Below, in pieces: positions 54,957 through 62,908 of a stretch of 64,000 nucleotides of DNA. Positions within the stretch are counted from its first letter, which is position 1, and every line of letters starts with the position of its first letter. The position numbers and the translations under genes were made by a program. The DNA comes from Mycolicibacterium aurum (GTDB lineage Bacteria; Actinomycetota; Actinomycetes; Mycobacteriales; Mycobacteriaceae), in the NCBI RefSeq assembly GCF_900637195.1, contig NZ_LR134356.1:3224001-3288000 (forward strand), in the 5' to 3' direction. A model generated the notes under the pieces. That model was not told where the DNA came from and made no database searches. It saw only the letters and a program-made list of their open reading frames with translations.

Positions 54957-56287
54957 CCGCCAATCGGGTTGAGCGACAAGGACGCCGGCAGCGGGGATGC
55001 GACCGGCGTCCCGCAGCAGCCGCCGCTACCTGCATCCTCGGGGCTGTCGAACAGGCCGGCGCCGCTACAGACGCCGGTGTCGGGCAGCACCAGCTCGACC
55101 CGGCGAGCCGCGTCGTGGTCGCCGGCCAGCTCCGCCGCCACACTGCGCACCTGCTCGTAGCCGGTCATCGCCAGGAAGGTCGGTGCCCGCCCGTACGACT
55201 TCATCCCGACGATGTAGAGGTCAGGTTCGGCGTGTGCCAGCTCGGCCGCGCCGTGGGGCGCCACGCTGCCGCAGGAGTGCAGATTGGGATCAATCGACGG
55301 TGCGAGGTGGACGGGCGCCTGCAGGATCGGGTCCAGCTCGATGCGCATCTCCGACAGGAAGGACAGATCGGGCCGGAAGCCCGTCAGCGCCAGGACCCGA
55401 GCTGCGGGCGGCAGGGCACGGCCGTCCTCGGCCACGACGATGGCGCGTCCCTCGTCCAGATCGATACGCTCCGTGCGGAATCCGGTCACCAGTGTCACGT
55501 CGCCGGCAGTGACGGCTTCGCGGGAGCGCACCCCGAGCGCGCCGCGTTGCGGGAGCTCGTCAGCCAGCCCGCCGCCGAAGGTCTCTCCGACCACTCCCCT
55601 GCGCAGCACCCACGTGACGGTTGTCGAGGGATGGGCACGAACGATCGCGCTCAACTCGATCACTGCGGTCATCGCCGAATGTCCGCTGCCGACCACCACC
55701 ACGTGCTTGCCGGCCAGCGCTGCCGCCTCCGACTGATCTGGCGGAAGGTAGGACACCGCGCCGCGGGCGGCCGCGACCCGTTCCCCGATCGCGGGAAGCC
55801 CGTCGGCGCCCGCCGGATTCGGCGACGTCCACGTCCCGGACGCGTCGATGACGGCCCGAGCCTCCACCCGGGATTCCCCGCCGGCCTCGTCGGTGACGTG
55901 CACGACGAACGGCTGCTCGGCCCGGCCGGGGCTCACCAGCCGGTCGCGGCCGCGCCGGGATACGCCCTGCACCCGGGTGTTGTATCGCACGCGCTGACCG
56001 AGCGCGGCCGCCAGCGGCACCAGATAGGCGGCTACCCACTCGCTTCCGGTGGGATAACCGCTCTGCGGTGCGCTCCAGCCGGTGGGCTCGAGGAGGCGTG
56101 CTGCTGCGGCATCGATGAGTTCGGGCCAGGGCGAGAACGTGCGGACGTGTCCCCACTGAGTCACCGTCGCGCCCGGCGCCGCTCCGGCCTCCAGGATCAC
56201 CGGTTCCAGCCCACGCTCCAGCAGGTGCGCCGCAGCCGCGAGGCCCTGCGGCCCGGCGCCGATCACCACGACAGGCAACTCAGCCAT
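54953..56287 (-). CDS. ArsO-like FAD/NADPH flavoprotein with Cys-rich tail
   Basis: 444 residues. Two dinucleotide motifs are present, VVVIGAGPQGLAAAAHLLER for FAD and VVVVGSGHSAMTAVIELSAI for NADPH, as in flavin monooxygenases of the ArsO type found in arsenic operons. The tail holds C407 and a vicinal pair C424-C425 in GSGGCCGTPV, a feature suited to As(III) binding. AGGAG precedes the ATG at 56287. It is divergent from the ArsR gene and coupled to the MFS gene. Neither arsM nor arsC is in the window. Confidence 0.85.
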   Translation of the reverse strand: MAELPVVVIGAGPQGLAAAAHLLERGLEPVILEAGAAPGATVTQWGHVRTFSPWPELIDAAAARLLEPTGWSAPQSGYPTGSEWVAAYLVPLAAALGQRVRYNTRVQGVSRRGRDRLVSPGRAEQPFVVHVTDEAGGESRVEARAVIDASGTWTSPNPAGADGLPAIGERVAAARGAVSYLPPDQSEAAALAGKHVVVVGSGHSAMTAVIELSAIVRAHPSTTVTWVLRRGVVGETFGGGLADELPQRGALGVRSREAVTAGDVTLVTGFRTERIDLDEGRAIVVAEDGRALPPAARVLALTGFRPDLSFLSEMRIELDPILQAPVHLAPSIDPNLHSCGSVAPHGAAELAHAEPDLYIVGMKSYGRAPTFLAMTGYEQVRSVAAELAGDHDAARRVELVLPDTGVCSGAGLFDSPEDAGSGGCCGTPVASPLPASLSLNPIGG

Positions 56288-56304
56288 GTCCCCATCTCCT
56301 CGAA

Positions 56305-56337
56305 TCGACAACTATCGATGTGTCGACAGTGATCGAT
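56305..56337. promoter_or_regulatory. Candidate ArsR operator in the divergent promoter
   Basis: TCGACA (56305-56310) and TGTCGA (56321-56326) form a perfect dyad with a 10-bp spacer, and ATCGAT occurs at 56314-56319 and 56332-56337. The cluster lies in the 88-bp gap between the ArsO-like and ArsR genes. Confidence 0.6.
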
Positions 56338-56375
56338 CCATCGACGTTTGTCAATGCGTCTGCCATAATCCTGTC

Positions 56376-56735
56376 ATGCGTCCCGCCGCCCCGCCCGTCT
56401 CGACCGGCGATCCGGGCGGCGTCTGCTGCTCACCGCTCACCGGCGGTGTCATCGATACCGCCACCGCCCAACACCTCGCCGGCATGTTCAAGGCGCTCGC
56501 CGATCCAGCCCGGGTCAAGCTGCTGTCCCTCATCGCGGCCTCCGCCGGCGACGAGGCCTGCATCTGCGATCTGACCGGCCCGCTCGGCCTCAGTCAACCC
56601 ACGGTGTCGCATCACATGAAGCTTCTCGCGGACGCCGGTCTGGTCAGCCGGGAGCAGCGTGGAAAGTGGGCCTACTACCGCATCGACAACGCGGCACTCG
56701 ACCGCCTTGCCGCCGCGGTCTCCACCCGCATCTAG
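56376..56735 (+). CDS. arsR: ArsR-family metalloregulator
   Basis: 119 residues. The winged helix reads ALADPARVKLLSLIAAS, LGLSQPTVSHHMKLLADAGL and GKWAYYRID. Metal-site cysteines are C17-C18 in GGVCCSPL at the N-terminus and C62/C64 in ACICDLT. The N-terminal vicinal pair with one downstream Cys resembles the arsenic site described for a Corynebacterium ArsR, while the CxC near the recognition helix is also found in E. coli-type ArsR. Start ATG at 56376. Confidence 0.9.
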   Translation: MRPAAPPVSTGDPGGVCCSPLTGGVIDTATAQHLAGMFKALADPARVKLLSLIAASAGDEACICDLTGPLGLSQPTVSHHMKLLADAGLVSREQRGKWAYYRIDNAALDRLAAAVSTRI

Positions 56736-56923
56736 TACGGCGCCGGGCCGAAATTTATCGCCGCGCCCGGATTGAGCCGAGCGCGCCCGGGTATCTAGGC
56801 ATGTGTTCTCGCCCCAGACCGTTTCGGCGCGAGATGAATTGCCGTTCAGCGCGAGCGGGGCTATGTCGGCCACGTTCGTGCCGGCCACCCCTGCGCGCGC
56901 CGTCAGATCTAGGAGTGCGTGGT
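56736..56923. other. Leader of the glycosyltransferase operon
   Basis: This 188-bp gap lies between arsR and the first glycosyltransferase gene on the same strand. It contains AT-rich gaaatttatcg (56759-56769) near its left end. No strong terminator or promoter is evident. Confidence 0.4.
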
Positions 56924-57991
56924 ATGCGTGTCGCATCGGTGCCCGGGTCGCACGTGTACGTGCGTCATCTGTCACACCCGACGGGTGACGACGGTGTGCT
57001 GCGCCTGCAGGATCCGGTTCCCTCAGACGGTCGCAAGGTCCCCGGCGGCTGGTGGCCGCCGCTGATGCTGGACCCGTCCTGGGTCGAGCATCACCACCAT
57101 GAGTTCGAGGTCTTCCACGTCCACTTCGGCTTCGACGCCATCGGCCCGGAGGTTCTCACCGGCGTCGTGAACGCGCTCCGTGAACACGACAAGCCGTTGG
57201 TCTACACGGTGCACGACCTGCGGAACCCGCACCAGCGTGACCCCGCCGCCCACACCGAATTGCAGGACATTCTGGTGCCGGCCGCCGACGAGCTCATCAC
57301 GCTGACGCCGGGAGCGGCCGCCGAGGTCGAGAGGCGGTGGCAAAGGCACCCGACGGTCTCGCCTCATCCGCATGTGGTGGACCGTGCCCGAATCGAGGCC
57401 CCCCGGGTTCGGTCGGACCGATTCGTGGTCGCGGTGCACGTCAAGAGCCTGCGATCCAACATGGATCCCCTTCCGGTGCTGGACACCTTGGCGTCGGCCC
57501 TGGCCGCGTTGCCGGACTCCATCCTGCAGATCAACGTCCACGACGAGATCTTCGACCCGAACAACCACTGGTACGCGCCGGCGGCCGGCGCCGCTCTGAT
57601 GGCCTTCGGCCGCTTCGAGCACGTCGACGTGCGCGTCCACCCCTATTTCTCCGAAGATCAACTGTGGGAGTACCTCTCGGCGATCAACGTGTCCGTGCTG
57701 CCTTACCGGTTCGGCACGCACTCCGGCTGGTTGGAGGCGTGCTTCGATCTCGGCACCGCGGTGATCGCTCCGAGCTGCGGCTTCTACGACCAGCAACGTC
57801 CCTGCGGGGTGTACGGCTTCAGCGAGGACGCCTTCGACTCCGCGTCACTCGAAGCAGCCGTCCAGACCGAGTATGCGCGCTGGTCCGAGGGAACCCCGCC
57901 GCCGCGCGCCGACTGGCATGAGCGCAAGACCGAGCGGGTCCTGCTGGCCCAGCGTCACAGTGACATCTACCACCGGGCGATGTCGTCGTGA
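56924..57991 (+). CDS. Glycosyltransferase, GT-B fold (GT4-like)
   Basis: 355 residues, soluble. A two-lobe GT-B layout: N-terminal lobe (VFHVHFGFDAIGPEVLTGVV and LVYTVHDLRNPHQRDPAAHT) and a C-terminal donor lobe (VSVLPYRFGTHSGWLEACFD, followed by GTAVIAPSCGFYDQQ), where the HSGWLEACFDLG stretch plays the role of the GT4 EGFGL-E motif. Donor and acceptor are unknown. The ATG at 56924 has AGGAG at good spacing. First gene of a four-gene transferase operon; its stop overlaps the next start (GTGA). Confidence 0.8.
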   Translation: MRVASVPGSHVYVRHLSHPTGDDGVLRLQDPVPSDGRKVPGGWWPPLMLDPSWVEHHHHEFEVFHVHFGFDAIGPEVLTGVVNALREHDKPLVYTVHDLRNPHQRDPAAHTELQDILVPAADELITLTPGAAAEVERRWQRHPTVSPHPHVVDRARIEAPRVRSDRFVVAVHVKSLRSNMDPLPVLDTLASALAALPDSILQINVHDEIFDPNNHWYAPAAGAALMAFGRFEHVDVRVHPYFSEDQLWEYLSAINVSVLPYRFGTHSGWLEACFDLGTAVIAPSCGFYDQQRPCGVYGFSEDAFDSASLEAAVQTEYARWSEGTPPPRADWHERKTERVLLAQRHSDIYHRAMSS

Positions 57992-59190
57992 CCACGCCGA
58001 TGCGCATTGCGTTGATCGCGTCCAACCGCTTCCCCATCCGCCAGCCCTTTGCCGGCGGGCTCGAAGCCCATGTGTGGCATCTCGCCCGTGCTCTCGCAGA
58101 GGCCGGGCACCGGGTGTCCCTCTTCGCCGCAGCAGACTCCGACCCCGGCATCGATTGCGCGGCCCTTGAGGTGCACGCCCTCGAACTCAGCGCCGCGGCG
58201 TTGGCCGACTCGTCAATGCCCAGTGTGGAATTCATGTCCGATCACCATGCCTACCTGACCCTGATGCTGCAGCTGGCAGGCTCCGGAGGCCAGATGTTCG
58301 ACGTCATCCACAACCACAGCCTGCACCACCTGCCGGTGGCGATGGCGCCCACGATGACGACACCGATGCTGTGCACGTTGCACACCCCGCCCACCCCGTG
58401 GCTGGAGTCAGCGCTGAGGGTCACCGGCGGCCACGGGGCGCGCTTCGCCGCCGTCAGCGCGTTCACCGCACAGTCCTGGCGGCACCTCCTGTCGGACGTG
58501 ACGGTTGTCCACAACGGCGTCGACGCCCAGCGCTGGCCCCTGGGCCCCGGCGGAAGCGACCTGGTGTGGTTCGGCCGGATCACCCCGGAGAAGGCGCCGC
58601 ATCTGGCCATCGCCGCCGCCCATCGAGCCCGTCGACGGCTGGTCATCGCCGGTCCGATCTCCGACCCCGACTACTACGTCCACCATGTACGGCCTCACCT
58701 GGGACGCGACGTCCGGTACGCCGGGCACCTCGCGCACCGCGACCTTGCCCGCCTGGTCGGGACGTCAGCCGCGGCGCTGGTGACACCCCAGTGGGACGAG
58801 CCGTACGGGCTGGTGGTCGCCGAAGCCATGATGTGCGGTACCCCCGTCGTGGCGTTCGACCGCGGCGGAATCCCCGAGATCGTCGACCCTGGCGGCGGGC
58901 GGCTCGTGCCCACCGGCGACGTTGAGTCCATGGCTGCGGCCATCCCTGGGGCGATCGCACTCTCCCGCACGGACGTGCACACGCAGGCGACGCGCCGGTG
59001 CTCGGCGGCCTCGATGGTGACCGACTATCTCGACATCTACCGCGCCATGATCGACGACGCAGGACGGACCGACACCGATGATCGGCTACTACATCCATCA
59101 CCACGGCACCGGGCATCGCAGCCGGGCGCAGAGCATCTGCCGACACCTGGACGCACCGGTCACCGCGCTTACATCGCTGAAGCCGGCTGA
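57988..59190 (+). CDS. Glycosyltransferase family 4 protein with long overlap at its 3' end
   Basis: 400 residues. Opening RIALIASNRFPIRQPFAGGL with the glycine loop of GT4 enzymes, then VTVVHNGVDAQRWP, LVWFGRITPEKAPHLAIAAA, the donor site PQWDEPYGLVVAEAMMCGTP and RGGIPEIVD. Retaining GT-B fold, donor probably nucleotide sugar or GDP/UDP type. Start GTG at 57988. Family similarity ends near residue 365; the last ~37 residues read across the start of the next gene for 113 bp and are probably not part of the fold. Confidence 0.9.
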   Translation: MTTPMRIALIASNRFPIRQPFAGGLEAHVWHLARALAEAGHRVSLFAAADSDPGIDCAALEVHALELSAAALADSSMPSVEFMSDHHAYLTLMLQLAGSGGQMFDVIHNHSLHHLPVAMAPTMTTPMLCTLHTPPTPWLESALRVTGGHGARFAAVSAFTAQSWRHLLSDVTVVHNGVDAQRWPLGPGGSDLVWFGRITPEKAPHLAIAAAHRARRRLVIAGPISDPDYYVHHVRPHLGRDVRYAGHLAHRDLARLVGTSAAALVTPQWDEPYGLVVAEAMMCGTPVVAFDRGGIPEIVDPGGGRLVPTGDVESMAAAIPGAIALSRTDVHTQATRRCSAASMVTDYLDIYRAMIDDAGRTDTDDRLLHPSPRHRASQPGAEHLPTPGRTGHRAYIAEAG

Positions 59191-60088
59191 GGCGGAGCCC
59201 TTCGACTCCGTCCTTGTGCTCCCGCGCGACGACGCCGCCGGGTCAGCCCGGCACCCGGCCGCCAACGGAGTGCTGCACTGGGCTCCCCACCACGACGCCG
59301 GACTTCGGGAGCGGATGGCACGCCTCGCCCAGTGGGTCGCCGAGAACTCCCCCGCCGCGGCGGTCGTCGACGTGTCGGTCGAAGTCGCCACCCTGCTGCG
59401 GCTGCTCGGCGTTCCCGTGATCGTCGTCGCGATGCCCGGTCACCGGGTCGACTCCCCGCACCAGATGGTCTACCAGCTCGCCGACCACATCGTCGCCCCG
59501 TGGCCGGCGGCGCTCAATCAACCGTCGTGGTTGAGCCCGTATGCACACAAGACGTCCTATGTCGGCGGGATCAGCCGATTCGATGGGCGCACACACGAGC
59601 CCGGTCCACGGGCCGAGACGCCGACGGTGCTGGTCCTGAACGGCGCCGGCGGCTCGGCGTTGCGGCTGGACATGATCGCAGCCTGCCAGCAGCAGCATCC
59701 TGAATACCTATGGCGCACATTGGGAGTCGCGGGCGGCCCATGGGTCGACGATCCGTGGCCGACGATCTGCGCGGCCGATGTGATCATCGCTCACGCCGGA
59801 CAGAACAGCATCGCCGACATTGCGGCCGCACAGAAGCCGGCCATCATCATCGCGCAGGCCCGACCGTTCGATGAGCAGACCGTCACCGCCCAGAACCTGG
59901 CGCGGGCGGGCCTGGCCATCGTCCTCGACGACTGGCCCGATCCCGGGGCGTGGCCTGAACTCATCGCGGCGGCCCGGCGACTCGACGTCGGTCAGTGGAG
60001 TCGCTGGCAGACAGCGGGTGCAGCGGCCCGCGCCGCACAGGCGATCGCCGACGTCGCCCGCCATTGTGCAGCGGACGGTTCCGGATGA
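59078..60088 (+). CDS. Glycosyltransferase of MurG/GT28-like type
   Basis: 336 residues. Opening MIGYYIHHHGTGHRSRAQSI matches the N-terminal GTGHxxRA pattern of MurG/UGT-type GT28 enzymes, and the donor lobe has the shared VIIAHAGQNSIADIAAAQKP motif with HAGxxS/E binding the nucleotide. Acceptor may be a lipid-linked or free sugar. The ATG at 59078 lies inside the preceding gene by 113 bp in another frame. Its stop overlaps the next start (ATGA). Confidence 0.85.
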   Translation: MIGYYIHHHGTGHRSRAQSICRHLDAPVTALTSLKPAEAEPFDSVLVLPRDDAAGSARHPAANGVLHWAPHHDAGLRERMARLAQWVAENSPAAAVVDVSVEVATLLRLLGVPVIVVAMPGHRVDSPHQMVYQLADHIVAPWPAALNQPSWLSPYAHKTSYVGGISRFDGRTHEPGPRAETPTVLVLNGAGGSALRLDMIAACQQQHPEYLWRTLGVAGGPWVDDPWPTICAADVIIAHAGQNSIADIAAAQKPAIIIAQARPFDEQTVTAQNLARAGLAIVLDDWPDPGAWPELIAAARRLDVGQWSRWQTAGAAARAAQAIADVARHCAADGSG

Positions 60089-60951
60089 GGACCGCCGTGG
60101 TCACCATCGTGCACGGCCGTGCCGGCCACCTGCGGAACCAACTCCTCGGGCTGAAGAGGAGTCTGCGGGTGCCCGATCACCACGTCGTCATCGCTGTCGA
60201 CGACCCGACCGTGCACGGCACCGTCGCCGACTGCGGCGCCCGCGCCAGCGTGGTGGCCCTTCCTGCCTCCGGCGAACATCTTCCGATCGCGCAGGCCCGA
60301 AACGTCGGCGCCCGCACCGCACTGGAGCAGGGGGCCGAGGTGCTGGTGTTTCTGGACGTGGACTGCATACCGGGTGCCGCTCTCATCGGTCGCTACCACG
60401 ACGTCGCTACCGAGCCCGAGTATCGCGACGGTGTCCTCTGCGGACCGGTCACCTACCTGCCGCCGTCCGGCCCGGGCGGGTACGACATCGCCGACCTCGA
60501 CCACCACCGCGATCCACACCCGGCGCGGCCCGCGCCGCCCGACGGCCAGATCGTTGCCGGCACCGACTACACGCTGTTTTGGTCCCTGTCGTTCGCCGTG
60601 ACCGCATCGACGTGGCGACGCATCGGCGGCTTCTGGTCCGGGTACCGCGGGTACGGCGCCGAGGACACCGACTTCGGCCAGCGGGCCGCCGCTCTCGGCA
60701 TTCCGCTGCGCTGGATCGGCGGCGCACACGCCTTCCATCAGCACCATCCGGTATCCAACCCTCCGGTGGAGCACGTCGCCGACATCGTCCGCAACGCCAC
60801 GGTCTTTCATGCCCGGTGGGGGTGGTGGCCGATGGGCGGCTGGCTGGACCAGTTCCAGAAGCGTGGCCTGATCTCCCGCGACGCGTACGGCCGCCCGCAT
60901 CTCGCGGCGTCCGGATCGGATTCCTTTCGGCCACGGCCAAATCCGGAATGA
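60085..60951 (+). CDS. Glycosyltransferase family 2 protein (GT-A fold)
   Basis: 288 residues. GT-A features: N-terminal MRTAVVTIVHGRAGHLRNQL, the metal-binding DxD in VLVFLDVDCIPG, and the C-terminal GAEDTDFGQRAAALGIPLRW acceptor/galactosyl-type motif. Also a ChGn/CHPF-like look near the end (GGFWSGYRGYGAED). Inverting enzyme; sugars unknown. Last of the transferase operon, coupled to the MurG-like gene by ATGA. Confidence 0.88.
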   Translation: MRTAVVTIVHGRAGHLRNQLLGLKRSLRVPDHHVVIAVDDPTVHGTVADCGARASVVALPASGEHLPIAQARNVGARTALEQGAEVLVFLDVDCIPGAALIGRYHDVATEPEYRDGVLCGPVTYLPPSGPGGYDIADLDHHRDPHPARPAPPDGQIVAGTDYTLFWSLSFAVTASTWRRIGGFWSGYRGYGAEDTDFGQRAAALGIPLRWIGGAHAFHQHHPVSNPPVEHVADIVRNATVFHARWGWWPMGGWLDQFQKRGLISRDAYGRPHLAASGSDSFRPRPNPE

Positions 60952-61111
60952 CCGACCTGAGCGCAGAACACGCCCGCATAGCCGCGCGCCGTTGCCGAAG
61001 TGTGACGGATACTTGATTGAATCGAACGCAGGCAACAAGTTTCGGCCACTATCGTTGAAGCTCAAGCGTCAAGTTCTGACGATGCTGCACATTCGAAGGG
61101 TACGAAGTCTT

Positions 61112-61945
61112 ATGCGCGTGGCCGCTGTTCGGGGTGCCCTTGTCGTGGGCATAGTGGCTGCCAGTGCGGTTGCCGCACCGATCGGCACGGGCAAAGCAGC
61201 GAGCTGGTCCGCGCTTCCCGGTATCGCATCGCTGCTTCCCGCCGACGGTGCAGTGGTGGGCGTGGCGCACCCCGTGGTGGTCACCTTCGACGGCCCCGTG
61301 GCCAACCGCCGCGCCGCCGAACAGTCCCTGCGCATCAAGTCCCAGCCACCCATGAGCGGCTCGTTCGATTGGGTGGAAAGCAATGTGGCACAGTGGGTTC
61401 CGGACCAGTTCTGGCCTGCCCACAGCACAGTTAAGCTCATGGCAGGCAATCTGCCCGAGCGGAACTTCGATGTCGGGGCGGCCGTCATCGGCGTCGCGAA
61501 CCTCACCGACCACACCTTCACCGTGACCATCGACGGCCAACCCCCCTCCGCGCTCCCGGCGCCGCACCACCGGCCAAACTGGGGCCAGAACGGGGTTTTC
61601 CCGGCGTCCATGGGCCGTCCGGAATACCCGACGCCCGTAGGCATCTACTCCGTTCTGGGCAAGGAACGCGACGTGGTGATGGATTCGAGCAGCGTCGGCA
61701 TCCCGATCGATGCTGACGACGGCTACCTGCTGGACGTGGAATACGCCGTCAGGTTCACCCAGCGCGGCCTCTTCGTGCACTCTGCACCGTGGGCTGTCAA
61801 CCAAATGGGTTATGAGAACGGCAGCCACGGCTGCATCGGACTCAGCACCGAAGATGCCGAGTGGTACTTCAACACAGTCAATGTGGGCGACCCGATCATC
61901 GTGCAGGAGAACGGAATCGAAGTTCCGCGCACCGTATCCGGTTAG
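61112..61945 (+). CDS. L,D-transpeptidase
   Basis: 277 residues. A signal peptide (VRGALVVGIVAASAVAAPIG), an Ig-like domain (ADGAVVGVAHPVVVTFDGPV) and the YkuD catalytic domain with HSAPWAVNQMGYENG (H223) and SHGCIGLS (C241), the conserved histidine and nucleophilic cysteine that make 3-3 cross-links in mycobacterial peptidoglycan. The layout is like LdtMt-type enzymes. ATG 61112 gives a normal signal peptide; ATG 61082 is also possible. It lies 160 bp after the transferase operon with its own upstream region. Confidence 0.92.
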   Translation: MRVAAVRGALVVGIVAASAVAAPIGTGKAASWSALPGIASLLPADGAVVGVAHPVVVTFDGPVANRRAAEQSLRIKSQPPMSGSFDWVESNVAQWVPDQFWPAHSTVKLMAGNLPERNFDVGAAVIGVANLTDHTFTVTIDGQPPSALPAPHHRPNWGQNGVFPASMGRPEYPTPVGIYSVLGKERDVVMDSSSVGIPIDADDGYLLDVEYAVRFTQRGLFVHSAPWAVNQMGYENGSHGCIGLSTEDAEWYFNTVNVGDPIIVQENGIEVPRTVSG

Positions 61946-62010
61946 TCGCCGGCGGGGCCGTGTAGTCGTCGGCTCTCCGTGTGCGGTTGCAGCACATACA
62001 CTGTGAGCTC

Positions 62011-62041
62011 AAGCCCTGACCCGAAGTCGGAGTCAGGGCTT
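62011..62041. terminator. Hairpin terminator after the L,D-transpeptidase
   Basis: AAGCCCTGAC and GTCAGGGCTT pair perfectly over 10 bp with an 11-nt loop, 65 bp beyond the transpeptidase stop. No T-tract. Confidence 0.75.
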
Positions 62042-62072
62042 CGACGCGCGTGAAGACTCGTGGTCGCGAAAG

Positions 62073-62113
62073 CACCGGCGGCCCGCCCCCAGGCGGGGAA
62101 CGGGCCGCCGGTG
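62073..62113. terminator. Hairpin terminator of the Pro-rich protein gene
   Basis: CACCGGCGGCCCG (62073-62085) and CGGGCCGCCGGTG (62101-62113) are perfect 13-bp complements around a 15-nt loop; the hairpin begins 7 bp after the stop of the minus-strand gene. Confidence 0.78.
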
Positions 62114-62120
62114 TGCGATC

Positions 62121-62615
62121 TCAGCTGCCGGAAGCTCCCGGGCCGGGCATGATCGGCTGTCCGGGCATCGGCGCTCCGCTCGGGGGCGGACCTGTCAGAT
62201 CACCCTTTCCGGCCAGACCTCCCATGGTGCTCAGCGGAAGGCCATCGGCCGCGCCGGCCAGCGGAACCAGCGGTGCCGCAGGCGGGATCACCGGCGGAAC
62301 CGGCGGTGGTGCCAACGGCGGGACCACCGGAGGAATGGGCGGCGGCGCCAGAGGCGGGACCACCGGCGGAATGGGCGGCGGCGCCAACGGCGGAACCACC
62401 GGGGGCGGCGCCAACGGCCCGGGTAGGGCCATCGGGATGCCGGCCATCTCGGAGATGGGCGCGCACGCGGGCGCCCCCATCACCTCGCCGGAAGAGTTCT
62501 GCAGGCACTCGGACCCGCCGGCTTGCGCTACACCGGGGCTCAACCCCAAGGCAACTCCGCACAGCCCGGCACCGACCGCCGCCACTCTGATGCTGAGCCG
62601 ATCAAAGATCGCCAC
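62121..62615 (-). CDS. Secreted Pro-rich repeat protein
   Basis: 164 residues. A signal peptide (VAAVGAGLCGVALGLSPGVA, cleavage near AQAGGS) is followed by a short Cys-containing segment (SECLQ, PACAPI) and a Pro-rich region of PPLAPPPIPPVV units (three copies with small changes), then a Gly/Pro tail. Likely an extended cell-wall protein; no enzymatic motif. I prefer the GTG at 62615, which has GGAG upstream; an ATG at 62630 adds five residues. Confidence 0.75.
   Translation of the reverse strand: MAIFDRLSIRVAAVGAGLCGVALGLSPGVAQAGGSECLQNSSGEVMGAPACAPISEMAGIPMALPGPLAPPPVVPPLAPPPIPPVVPPLAPPPIPPVVPPLAPPPVPPVIPPAAPLVPLAGAADGLPLSTMGGLAGKGDLTGPPPSGAPMPGQPIMPGPGASGS
62301..62417. repeat. 36-bp in-frame tandem repeat
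   Basis: Copies at 62301-62336 and 62337-62372 are near identical; a third, truncated copy starts at 62373 and a partial one near 62403. Each encodes 12 residues of the Pro-rich protein. Confidence 0.85.
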
Positions 62616-62908
62616 CTGCCACCACTCCATTCATTCACGCGCAGACTTCCGTTGCGAGTAGCGCAGCGGAATGTCTGTGAAACGACGACAACGCCGTCCA
62701 TCAGGACGACGTCGTCAATTTATCGGCCCTCGCAGTGTCAGCGGAATACTCTGCACCGGGCTGTATCCGAAAGGTGACGTTCGGCGTACCTTGACACTCC
62801 GGAGGCAGCAATTGCGTTGAAGAAGAGACGTTTTCGATACTCATACGTTCTCATTTCAGCGGTCTGGACGCTCTATGCTGCCGCGTAGGTCGCCACTAGG
62901 ATGACCTC
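62616..62908. other. Intergenic region with a perfect 12-bp palindrome
   Basis: This gap between divergent genes holds no credible ORF. GACGACGTCGTC at 62705-62716 is a perfect palindrome. Possible promoters face both ways but I cannot place boxes. Confidence 0.5.
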
